Source: Marinomonas sp. THO17
Lineage (GTDB): Bacteria; Pseudomonadota; Gammaproteobacteria; Pseudomonadales; Marinomonadaceae
Length of the DNA stretch: 64,000 bases
Direction: 5' to 3'
Assembly (NCBI RefSeq): GCF_040436405.1
Contig: NZ_AP031575.1
Span: 186,001-250,000 of the forward strand
Part shown: piece after piece, positions 42,966 to 50,585 of the stretch
How positions within the stretch are numbered: position 1 is the stretch's first letter
Layout: every line of letters starts with the position of its first letter
The notes under the pieces: generated by a model
Told to the model about the DNA's origin: nothing
The model's database searches: none
Seen by the model: the letters and a program-made list of their open reading frames with translations, nothing else
Position numbers and translations under genes: made by a program

Positions 42966-44867
42966 ATGAAGATAAATAAAACAAAGTTAGCCATTCTGAT
43001 ATCTGGTTGTGTCATTACAGCAAATACCCTATTGGCGGATGAAGCAACAGATGTTGATCTGGATTCCTTGATTATTTCTGCTAAAGCGCCTGTTGATCAA
43101 AATGATTATTCTGGTTCAGTGAGTGTAATTACGGCTGAAGATATACAAGCCAGTGGCGCTACTGATTTGGCGGATGTAGTAAATTTGTCTCCTAGTGTTC
43201 AACTCATTTCCACCTATGTGAATCCGTCGCCAGCGGCTCAAATAAGAGGCTTTGGTACGGATCAAGTATTGATTTTAATAAATGGCAAACGCATTCCAAA
43301 TATAGACCGTTCCGTACCGAGAGAACCATCTTATCGTTATGGATTAGTGCCTTTAGCGAATATTGAAAAAATTGAAATTATCCGTGGACCAGCCTCCAGT
43401 TTGTATGGGGCGGATGCTTTGGCAGGGGTGATTAACATCATTACCAAAAAGTCATCCCTTGAATGGTCTGGTTCGATTTCTCTTTACGGGGAAGTGATGG
43501 ACGATGCCAATGGTGGTGACGGTCAAGGAGTGAGTGTGTCTGCTTCTGGCGCAGTAACGGAAAATATAGATTTATTGATTTCTGGCCAAACCAGCGACAG
43601 AGATGAAATTCGTGATAATGACAATTTAGCCAGTCTACAATCGTCTAAAGACCTTAAAAATTATCAAGCTGTAATGGGGGTTGATTTAAATAATGGCGAT
43701 CGTTTTGAACTCAGTGCTCTACATTCTGATGATAAGAGTAAAGAATACGATTCATCAGGAGAAGAAGACGACAATACTGACGTGGAAACCAAAGTATTTA
43801 CTGTTGAATATTTTACCGAAATAGCCAATTTTGAAAGTACATTCTCTTATTCAACTGGTGAGTCGAATGTGCTTGAAGCCACTCGGGATTGGACGGTTAA
43901 AGAAGATAATTTTGCTATGGATACCCAAGGTTACTTAAATGAAAAAAATTATCTGAGTCTTGGCTTAAATTATCGAGAAGAAGAAGCTATTCGCGACGAT
44001 ACCTCGAGTTTCCAAGATAAGGTCGATTCAACTACTTTTGTTGCTCAAAATATTTTTAAGATGACGGACGAGACGAGTATTACAGTGAGTGCGGCTTTTG
44101 ATGATCACAGTAAATATGGCACTGAGGTGAGTCCAAAGGTGAGTGTTTTTAGACAGCTGACGCCGATTGTGGGTATTAAAGCAGGTTATGGTAAAAGTTA
44201 TCTTGCACCTTCTCTCAGTCAGGGGTCTTCTAATTATGTGGTAAATGCAGGGCCAACTCGCTATTTAGGAAACGATGATCTGAAGCCAGAAACGGCAAAA
44301 ACCCTTGAACTAGGCCTAACATTTCAGCAGAAGCATTCGCAAGCTGCCATTACTCTGTTTCGCTCTGATGTAGAGGATCTAATAGAAACAGAAATAATAT
44401 CATCAACTGGTATCGAAATTAGACAATATGAGAATGTGGAATCCGCTATCTTACAAGGTGTGGAGTTCACCTGGTCGATATTTAATGATGCAGAGTCTCA
44501 GAAACTTAGCTTGAGTTACACCTATCTGGATACAGAAGATGAGTCCACTGGTTTGGAACTGGAGGATCGCGCGGATCGTCTGATAAAAGTCAATTACCTT
44601 CATAAAGATGTCTATTCAGGTTTCGATCTTGATACACAAGCGCGTTACGTCGGTGACCAGTTTACTAACGAGGATAATACTGAAGTGCTTGATGGCTATT
44701 TTGTGGCGGATTTAGGAATCAGTAAGCAGATATTGGATAACACTAGATTGCGATTTGGTATTAATAATTTAACCGATAAGGTTGTGACAACCCAACCGAC
44801 AAGAGAATCAGAACGTTATATTGAAAGCGGGCGCTCTTACAAACTTTCACTTACTTCCACTTTTTAA
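42966..44867 (+). CDS. TonB-dependent outer-membrane receptor, probably for heme/siderophore
   Basis: A 633-residue receptor with signal peptide (cleavage about residue 24), plug domain with GSVSVITAEDIQASGATDLADVV and IRGFGTDQVLILINGKRIPN (each part of one long region), the IEIIRGPASSLYGADALAGVINII hallmark about 138-160 and a 22-strand barrel ending in LSLTSTF. The terminal Phe is typical for BAM recognition. Its neighbours (hmuS downstream, hmuTUV opposite) and the Fur box suggest heme uptake; substrate is inferred from context only. Confidence 0.92.
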   Translation: MKINKTKLAILISGCVITANTLLADEATDVDLDSLIISAKAPVDQNDYSGSVSVITAEDIQASGATDLADVVNLSPSVQLISTYVNPSPAAQIRGFGTDQVLILINGKRIPNIDRSVPREPSYRYGLVPLANIEKIEIIRGPASSLYGADALAGVINIITKKSSLEWSGSISLYGEVMDDANGGDGQGVSVSASGAVTENIDLLISGQTSDRDEIRDNDNLASLQSSKDLKNYQAVMGVDLNNGDRFELSALHSDDKSKEYDSSGEEDDNTDVETKVFTVEYFTEIANFESTFSYSTGESNVLEATRDWTVKEDNFAMDTQGYLNEKNYLSLGLNYREEEAIRDDTSSFQDKVDSTTFVAQNIFKMTDETSITVSAAFDDHSKYGTEVSPKVSVFRQLTPIVGIKAGYGKSYLAPSLSQGSSNYVVNAGPTRYLGNDDLKPETAKTLELGLTFQQKHSQAAITLFRSDVEDLIETEIISSTGIEIRQYENVESAILQGVEFTWSIFNDAESQKLSLSYTYLDTEDESTGLELEDRADRLIKVNYLHKDVYSGFDLDTQARYVGDQFTNEDNTEVLDGYFVADLGISKQILDNTRLRFGINNLTDKVVTTQPTRESERYIESGRSYKLSLTSTF

Positions 44868-44888
44868 TTAGAAAAATTTGGAGTCATT

Positions 44889-45965
44889 ATGTCCATTGAG
44901 ACACTATTTGACAGAGCCGTTGATAATACTTCAATGCAGGATAGGTATGCCGCCCTGAAGCAAGAGCAGCCAAGTATGCGTCAGCGTGATGTCGCTGAAC
45001 AATTGCTTATCTCGGAAGCGGAAATGCTTCATCAACAATTGGGTGTACAAAGTCTTTATTTAAACAGTGATTTTGCCAATTTGCTTAGAGATCTACCAAG
45101 TTTAGGCTATGTCATGATTTTGCTGCGTAATGAGTATGCGGTGCATGAGCGAAAAGGTGTTTATGATAATGTCAAAATTGGCGGACCTATGGGGATGGGG
45201 TTAATCATCTCTGCGGATAAACGCATTGATTTGCGTTTGTTTCTGAAGCAATGGAAGCATGGTTTTGCCGTTCGAGAAACACTGAGTCATGGAAGTCGTT
45301 TTAGTCTTCAGTTTTTTGATGAAAATGGCGTGGCAATTCAAAAGCTCTTTTTGCAAGACAAGAGTGATATGCAAGCCTATGCTAGATTGGTGACAAAATA
45401 TCGTCATCCTGATCAGCAAGCTCACTTGGATATCGTAAAAAGGTCTGAGGAAGAAGCTGCCACTAAGGCAGTCGAAGTGGATCAACAAGCTTTGTATCAT
45501 GACTGGTCTGCTATGACAGATGTGCACCAGTTTGTTGGCCTGTTAAAGAAACATACCGTCACTCGAGAACAAGCATTTGATTTGGTCGGTGAAGAGTTCG
45601 CTCAGCCCTTTGATATTGCTAAGTTAAAGGATGTGCTGATGACTTTAGCGGAGCAACAGGTGCCCATTATGTGCTTTGTGGGTAATAAGGGTGGCATTCA
45701 AATACACTCTGGAGTGATTCATTCAATTGTTGAAAAAGGCGACTGGCTGAATATCCTCGACCCGGAATTTAACTTGCATTTACTGATGAGCGGCATAAGC
45801 CGTGGTTGGTTAATCAGAAAACCGACCTCTGATGGCATCATCACTTCGTTAGAATTGTATGATGAAACAGGAGGTCAGGTGGCGCAATTCTTTGGTAAGA
45901 GAGTGGAAAAAAGTCCAGAAAATCTAGATTGGCGTGCCGTTGCGGAAGCTACCCTAGTGGCTTGA
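44889..45965 (+). CDS. hmuS: Heme-binding/degrading protein HmuS (HemS family)
   Basis: Cytoplasmic 358-residue protein made of two homologous halves (about 1-175 and 190-358). The heme-ligand histidine is recognisable as His213 in TDVHQF; GGPMGMGLIISADKRIDLRLFLKQW and GNKGGIQIHSGVI represent the halves. In the family it binds imported heme and transfers or degrades it. It follows the receptor by 21 bp with GGAG as ribosome site. A bidirectional terminator follows. Confidence 0.93.
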   Translation: MSIETLFDRAVDNTSMQDRYAALKQEQPSMRQRDVAEQLLISEAEMLHQQLGVQSLYLNSDFANLLRDLPSLGYVMILLRNEYAVHERKGVYDNVKIGGPMGMGLIISADKRIDLRLFLKQWKHGFAVRETLSHGSRFSLQFFDENGVAIQKLFLQDKSDMQAYARLVTKYRHPDQQAHLDIVKRSEEEAATKAVEVDQQALYHDWSAMTDVHQFVGLLKKHTVTREQAFDLVGEEFAQPFDIAKLKDVLMTLAEQQVPIMCFVGNKGGIQIHSGVIHSIVEKGDWLNILDPEFNLHLLMSGISRGWLIRKPTSDGIITSLELYDETGGQVAQFFGKRVEKSPENLDWRAVAEATLVA

Positions 45966-45991
45966 TCAAGGCTATCAAAAGAAAAAAATAC

Positions 45992-46020
45992 AAAAAGAGC
46001 GCTTTACGCGCTCTTTTTTA
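45992..46020. terminator. Bidirectional terminator between hmuS and hmuV
   Basis: An 11-bp stem (45992-46002 with 46008-46018, AGAGCGC/GCGCTCT core) with A-run and T-run on the two sides lies between the convergent hmuS and hmuV genes. Confidence 0.92.
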
Positions 46021-46066
46021 TTCGCACTCTCTTTTTATTGTGATATTGGTTTGGAGGAGAGCAGAG

Positions 46067-46861
46067 CTATTGAATGGCGTCCAGTAGTACTGTGGGTTGG
46101 GTATTTGATGATGAGTGAAAGTAATCGCCTTTGATCCCATACACCTTCTCAAGGTTTTGTCTTTGTAGTACGTTTTTCGCATTGCCTTGTGCTATCACCT
46201 TACCATGATTGAGTAAGATTAATTGGTCTGCAAAATTGGCGGCAAGTGATAGATCGTGAATGACAGCCAAAACGCCAATGTTTCTCTGGGTAAGGGTTTT
46301 TGCAATAGATAGGACATGGTGCTGATGAAAAATATCTAGGCTAGATGTGGGTTCATCTAAGAGTAGATAGCGCGGGGTATCTTGCTGATAAGGAAACCAA
46401 AGTTGCGCCAGTACACGAGCCAATTGTGTACGTTGTTTTTCTCCTCCAGACAGGGTTAAAAAATTTTGTTCACTCAAATGCGCTATCGACATGTAATTCA
46501 TAACGTCTTTGATTATTTTTGCTTTGTCTTGTCGAGAGATAAGATGTTCGAACGCATAACATCCCATGGCAACTATCTCATACACAGAAAAACTAAAGCC
46601 CATGTCATATGACTGAGTCATGACCGCTCTGATTTGAGCAAGTTGCACTGCTGAATAGTGATTGATGCTTTTACCATTTAAATAAACCTGATCTGTTACC
46701 TTCTCAAAATCACCACAACAGGCTTTTAATAATGTGGATTTTCCCGCGCCATTCGGTCCAATTAAAATGGTCAATTGATTAGACTTAGCTGTTAATTGAA
46801 CATTACTTAGGCAAGGTTTGCCGTTAAATGAAATTGATAAGTCATGTGTACTAATTGACAT
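46067..46861 (-). CDS. hmuV: Heme ABC transporter ATPase HmuV
   Basis: ATPase of the inner-membrane heme importer. The 264-residue protein has Walker A GPNGAGKSTLL, signature LSGGEKQRTQLARVL, Walker B RYLLLDEPTSSLD and the switch His in AVIHDLSLAANFAD. It is the last gene of hmuT-hmuU-hmuV, starting 20 bp after hmuU. FecE-type siderophore ATPases are close relatives, but context indicates heme. Confidence 0.93.
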   Translation of the reverse strand: MSISTHDLSISFNGKPCLSNVQLTAKSNQLTILIGPNGAGKSTLLKACCGDFEKVTDQVYLNGKSINHYSAVQLAQIRAVMTQSYDMGFSFSVYEIVAMGCYAFEHLISRQDKAKIIKDVMNYMSIAHLSEQNFLTLSGGEKQRTQLARVLAQLWFPYQQDTPRYLLLDEPTSSLDIFHQHHVLSIAKTLTQRNIGVLAVIHDLSLAANFADQLILLNHGKVIAQGNAKNVLQRQNLEKVYGIKGDYFHSSSNTQPTVLLDAIQ

Positions 46862-46881
46862 GATGGATACCCTAAAATGAG

Positions 46882-47940
46882 TTAATGCAAGCGTTGAGTT
46901 TGTTTGTACAGCACATAAAGAAAAAATGGGCCGCCTAAAGCGCTGGTGACTAAGCCAATAGGGACTTCCGCTGGACTAATGGCAAGCCTTGCAATGATAT
47001 CTGTGAGGGTTAAAAAACTGCCTCCTAATAACATGCTAGTCGGCAGTAAATACTTGTGATCTGGGCCAATTAAAATGCGCACAAGATGAGGAATGACAAA
47101 GCCAACAAAGCCGATCATACCGCTAATAGAAACGGCTGCACCAATTGCTATGGCGGTAAAAAAAAACACGTGTTTCTTGAGCTGAGCAACCTGAACCCCA
47201 AGGTGCTGAGCTTGAGCTTCGCCTAAAAGGTAAAGGTTGAGAGGTTTCGCGAGGCGGCTTAGACCTATTAAGCTAATAGCAATCAAGAGTATGACAGGTA
47301 AAGTAAGGGACCAGTTATTCCCTCCAAGATTGCCCATGGTCCAAAAGGTTAATTCCCGTAATTCTTCGTCCGTACTGATAAGGGTCAGGATGCCGATAAA
47401 AGAACCGACAATCGCATTCACGGCAATGCCAGCCAATAATAGGGTGATGATGGTAAATTGGCCCTGTCTGTTACTGAGTTTATAGATAATGCCACACACT
47501 CCAAGGCAACCTAACATAGCGCCTATTGGCAGAGCATAAGAGCCAAAATAGGACATTGCATGTGGAAAGAGGCTATTTCCTAAGACAATAATGACCACAG
47601 CACCGAAGGCCCCACCTCCTGCCACTCCTATTAAGCCCGGATCGGCTAAAGGATTGCGAAACAAAGCTTGCATGGCGGCACCGCACATGCCTAGTGCTGC
47701 TCCAACGGCCATCGCCAGCAAGGTACGAGGTAAGCGAATTTCTAATAAAACATGGGTGCTCAATGTGTAATCTTGTGAGACTTTGTGCATTAAGTCTTGA
47801 AATATTTGGCTAAAAGACAAGGGCATAGCACCGATTGTGATGGACAAAATGGCGCTCATTAAAAGTAAGCCAAGGGTAAATGGCTTGGCCATAAATTGCT
47901 TTTTACTGCGTTCAGCGCTCAGCGTTAACATGTCCATCAT
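46882..47940 (-). CDS. hmuU: Heme ABC transporter permease HmuU (FecCD family)
   Basis: Permease of 352 residues with about ten membrane helices and FecCD/BtuC family patterns RLPRTLLAMAVGAALGMCGAAMQ, NPLADPGLIGVAGGGAFGAV and GFVGFVIPHLVR. Two copies would pair with two HmuV. It overlaps hmuT by 4 bp. Heme specificity is inferred from neighbours. Confidence 0.94.
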   Translation of the reverse strand: MMDMLTLSAERSKKQFMAKPFTLGLLLMSAILSITIGAMPLSFSQIFQDLMHKVSQDYTLSTHVLLEIRLPRTLLAMAVGAALGMCGAAMQALFRNPLADPGLIGVAGGGAFGAVVIIVLGNSLFPHAMSYFGSYALPIGAMLGCLGVCGIIYKLSNRQGQFTIITLLLAGIAVNAIVGSFIGILTLISTDEELRELTFWTMGNLGGNNWSLTLPVILLIAISLIGLSRLAKPLNLYLLGEAQAQHLGVQVAQLKKHVFFFTAIAIGAAVSISGMIGFVGFVIPHLVRILIGPDHKYLLPTSMLLGGSFLTLTDIIARLAISPAEVPIGLVTSALGGPFFLYVLYKQTQRLH

Positions 47941-48848
47941 GAGCCATGCCCAGTATTGCTCTGCTGGTTGTCATAACGAAACTGATAACCTGGTGGCAGG
48001 GGAAACGAATCATGTATCATGGTGCCCAGCTCAACAATGGCTTGTGGCGTCCTTGGTCCAAAGCCCAATAAATAGCCGCCATCAATACTGTATACGGCGT
48101 TATTTTTAACTGCATTGGTGTATTTGAAGTGGGCCAGTTTCGCCACTGCATCTAGGGGGGCGTCTGGGCGATTCATGACCACAATCACATCTGGATTGAG
48201 ATCAAGGGCTGCTTCGGGAGAAAGTTTTACCCAACCTTTTTCATTTTTCAGGGCGTTGTCACCGCCAGCGGCCGTTATCGTTGTGTGAGCGGAAGTATGA
48301 TTACCCGCTGCAATAGGGGAGCCATTTTGTAGAGTGAGCAGAAAGAGTACTTTAGGCTTTACGTCGGAGATTTCTTGTTGCTTGTTATTAGCGTATTCGA
48401 GGGCATCAATGTCGAGCTGAATTTCCTGAATTAACTGCTCAGCTTTGTCTTGGGCTTGCACCAGTTTACCCACTTCACGAATTTTCTTTTTGATGGCGGG
48501 AATGGAGCCGTCTTCTTCTATGATAACGGTTTTAAGACCTACTGCCCTTACTTGTTCTAATGCTTTGCTTGGACCAGTATCATTTTCGCCAATTAATAAG
48601 TCTGGGTTTAAGGACAACAAACCTTCAACGGAAATGTTTCTAACATAACCTAATAATGGATGTTTTTTGTCTGCAGCTTGGTATGTGCTGGTGGAGTCAA
48701 CAGCGATGATTTTATCTTGTTCTCCTAACCTATATAGGATTTCTGTTATGGAACCTCCAGCAACGGCAATACGTTCAGCAGCATATAGGGGAGAGGTTAT
48801 CATCAGAGTGAGTAATAGACGGAATAGGTAAGCGGATAAAGGCTTCAT
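47937..48848 (-). CDS. hmuT: Periplasmic heme-binding protein HmuT
   Basis: Substrate-binding protein of 303 residues, with signal peptide (cleavage about residue 23, before AERIAVAGG). The class III binding-protein fold shows in the ITEILYRLGEQDKIIAVDSTSTYQ N-lobe and the PDVIVVMNRPDAPLDAVAKL C-lobe. It binds heme released into the periplasm and delivers it to HmuUV. First gene of the leftward operon, and a Fur-like box lies in its upstream region. Confidence 0.92.
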   Translation of the reverse strand: MKPLSAYLFRLLLTLMITSPLYAAERIAVAGGSITEILYRLGEQDKIIAVDSTSTYQAADKKHPLLGYVRNISVEGLLSLNPDLLIGENDTGPSKALEQVRAVGLKTVIIEEDGSIPAIKKKIREVGKLVQAQDKAEQLIQEIQLDIDALEYANNKQQEISDVKPKVLFLLTLQNGSPIAAGNHTSAHTTITAAGGDNALKNEKGWVKLSPEAALDLNPDVIVVMNRPDAPLDAVAKLAHFKYTNAVKNNAVYSIDGGYLLGFGPRTPQAIVELGTMIHDSFPLPPGYQFRYDNQQSNTGHGS

Positions 48849-48877
48849 AAAGTTTCCCCAAATATTTTAAATTTTCT

Positions 48878-48898
48878 GTAAATGATAATTACTTGCAA
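48878..48898. promoter_or_regulatory. Fur-like box between hmuT and the aldo/keto reductase
   Basis: An imperfect palindrome around AAATGATAATTACTT (about 48878-48898; 14 of 21 positions symmetrical) lies about 30 bp before the hmuT start and about 97 bp before the divergent reductase gene. It resembles a degenerate Fur box. Lower symmetry than the 42878 site. Confidence 0.6.
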
Positions 48899-48994
48899 TT
48901 GAAAGTCAATTCTATATTTCCTATCAGCTCTATTTGAGTTGAGTTTCCCTGTGTCTTACTTAGAATGAGCCGATTCAAAAAAAGGATAAAATTA

Positions 48995-49894
48995 ATGAGA
49001 CATCAATATCATCCATTAGGTTTTGAAGGATCTCGTATCGCTCAAGGTTTTTGGCGTTTACAAGATTGGGGTTGGTCTGACCAAGAGACATTGGCGTTTA
49101 TTGAGCAATGTTTGCATCTCGGTGTGACCACTTTTGATCATGCGGATATTTACGGTGATTATCGGTGCGAGGAGTTATTTGGCAAAGCGTTAATGCGCAA
49201 GCCAATACTTCGTGACAAAATAGAGATTGTTACTAAATGCAGTATTTTATTGCCCTCAGAGCAGCGTCCTGAGATAAAAGTGCACCGTTATGATTATCGT
49301 AGTGAGCATATTTTGTCCAGTGTGGATAGATCATTAGACAATCTGCAATGTGAATACATTGATACATTGTTGCTGCATCGTCCTAGCCCTTTGATGGATG
49401 CTGATGAAGTGGCACAAGCTTTTGATCACTTGTTTACCTTGGGTAAGGTGAAACATTTTGGTGTGTCGAATTTCACGCCTCAGCAATTTGACTTGTTGCA
49501 ATCGCGAATGGATGCTCCTTTGATTGTTAATCAGCTTGAACTATCGCCTCTTGCATTGCAGCATTTTGAGGATGGTAGTTTGGATCATGCGCAGCAGCAT
49601 GCGGTTACGCCAATGGCTTGGTCACCTTTTTCTGGTGGTGATTTATTTGGCGCTCAAACTGAGCAAGCATTGCGAGTACGTAACCTGCTCAATGAAATGG
49701 CGGAAGATTTGGCAGCTTCAGTTGATCAGCTTGTGGTGGCTTGGTTGTTACGACATCCTGCTGGCATTTGTCCTGTTATGGGCTCAGGTAAAATAGAGAG
49801 ATTACAAAGTGCGGTTGAAGCACTTCAAATTGATTTGAGTGATGATGACTGGTTTCGTATCTGGATTGCTTCTCAGGGGCAGCCTGTCCCATAA
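48995..49894 (+). CDS. ydhF: Aldo/keto reductase, YdhF type
   Basis: A 299-residue NADPH-dependent reductase of the COG4989 group. Family catalytic signs: Asp and Tyr in TTFDHADIYGDYRCEELFG, His in LLLHRPSPLMDADEVA and the GVSNFTPQQFDLLQ motif, ending with GSGKIERLQSAVEAL. The overall sequence resembles E. coli YdhF closely by eye. Substrate unknown. ATG 48995 has AAGGA upstream; ATG 48965 has none. It diverges from hmuT, so iron might influence it (inference). Confidence 0.9.
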   Translation: MRHQYHPLGFEGSRIAQGFWRLQDWGWSDQETLAFIEQCLHLGVTTFDHADIYGDYRCEELFGKALMRKPILRDKIEIVTKCSILLPSEQRPEIKVHRYDYRSEHILSSVDRSLDNLQCEYIDTLLLHRPSPLMDADEVAQAFDHLFTLGKVKHFGVSNFTPQQFDLLQSRMDAPLIVNQLELSPLALQHFEDGSLDHAQQHAVTPMAWSPFSGGDLFGAQTEQALRVRNLLNEMAEDLAASVDQLVVAWLLRHPAGICPVMGSGKIERLQSAVEALQIDLSDDDWFRIWIASQGQPVP

Positions 49895-49922
49895 CCCTAT
49901 TATTTGTTGTAACCTCTTATTT

Positions 49923-49946
49923 AAAGCCGCTCAGAGCGGCTTTTTT
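49923..49946 (+). terminator. Rho-independent terminator after ydhF
   Basis: GCCGCT (49926-49931) pairs with AGCGGC (49935-49940), extended by AAA/TTT, followed by six T. Confidence 0.9.
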
Positions 49947-50052
49947 CGTACTCTGTGTTTTCCTTTGTATGGCTTGGTTGAAAAAGCGTAGCGTTTCGTA
50001 ATCACCTAGAGGAATGACGATTTACTTTACATATACTCTGAAGAACTAAGCC

Positions 50053-50065
50053 ATACTCGGAGTAT
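50053..50065 (+). promoter_or_regulatory. Palindrome over the ribosome site of the 50069 gene
   Basis: ATACTC-G-GAGTAT is a perfect 6-1-6 palindrome whose right half includes the GGAG Shine-Dalgarno, 6 nt from the ATG. In RNA a 5-bp stem with a 3-nt loop is possible. It could be an operator or a weak translational hairpin; chance occurrence cannot be excluded. Confidence 0.3.
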
Positions 50066-50068
50066 TGC

Positions 50069-50578
50069 ATGAAGCACATTATTTTTTCCCTTTTGCCATT
50101 CTTTCTGGCGTTGTCTGTCTCTACCAGTATTCAAGCTGAGACCCTTGCACAACCTAAAGGCAAAGTTATTTTGACGGTGTCTGGTAAAATTACCCATACC
50201 AATCTAGGTGATACCGCCCAATTTGATCGAGAGATGTTAATAAACCTTGGTTTTTTTGATCTGGATACCGTAACGCCTTGGACGGAAGGTTCAAATCTGT
50301 ATCAGGGGCCTATGCTCAGTGCTGTGTTAAAAGCCGTTGGAGCGCAGGGTAAAACACTAAAAGTATCTGCGCTGAACGATTACAGTGCCAGAATGCCTGC
50401 TGAGGATGCCATTAAATACGATGTTCTATTGGCTATGGATCTGAATGGCAAGCCAATGTCTGTCCGAGATAAAGGTCCCTTGTTCATCCTATATCCTTTT
50501 AGTGATATGCCCGAGTTAAACAACGAAGTCATTCATAACCGTTCTGTATGGCAAATTAAGTCTATTGTTGTTGAATAG
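50069..50578 (+). CDS. Secreted protein with probable oxidoreductase/molybdopterin-like fold, no cysteine
   Basis: A 169-residue protein with a clear signal peptide (cleavage after about residue 23, SIQAE). The mature part (VILTVSGKITHTN...) and YQGPMLSAVLKAVGAQGKTLKV, DYSARMPAEDAIKYDVLLAM resemble the molybdopterin-binding oxidoreductase (sulfite-oxidase-like) domain of COG3915-type proteins. It contains no cysteine at all, so the usual Moco-ligating Cys is missing. It is 7 bp before a hybrid kinase gene and probably supplies it with a periplasmic input, but the ligand is unknown. Confidence 0.65.
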   Translation: MKHIIFSLLPFFLALSVSTSIQAETLAQPKGKVILTVSGKITHTNLGDTAQFDREMLINLGFFDLDTVTPWTEGSNLYQGPMLSAVLKAVGAQGKTLKVSALNDYSARMPAEDAIKYDVLLAMDLNGKPMSVRDKGPLFILYPFSDMPELNNEVIHNRSVWQIKSIVVE

Positions 50579-50585
50579 GTGATGT

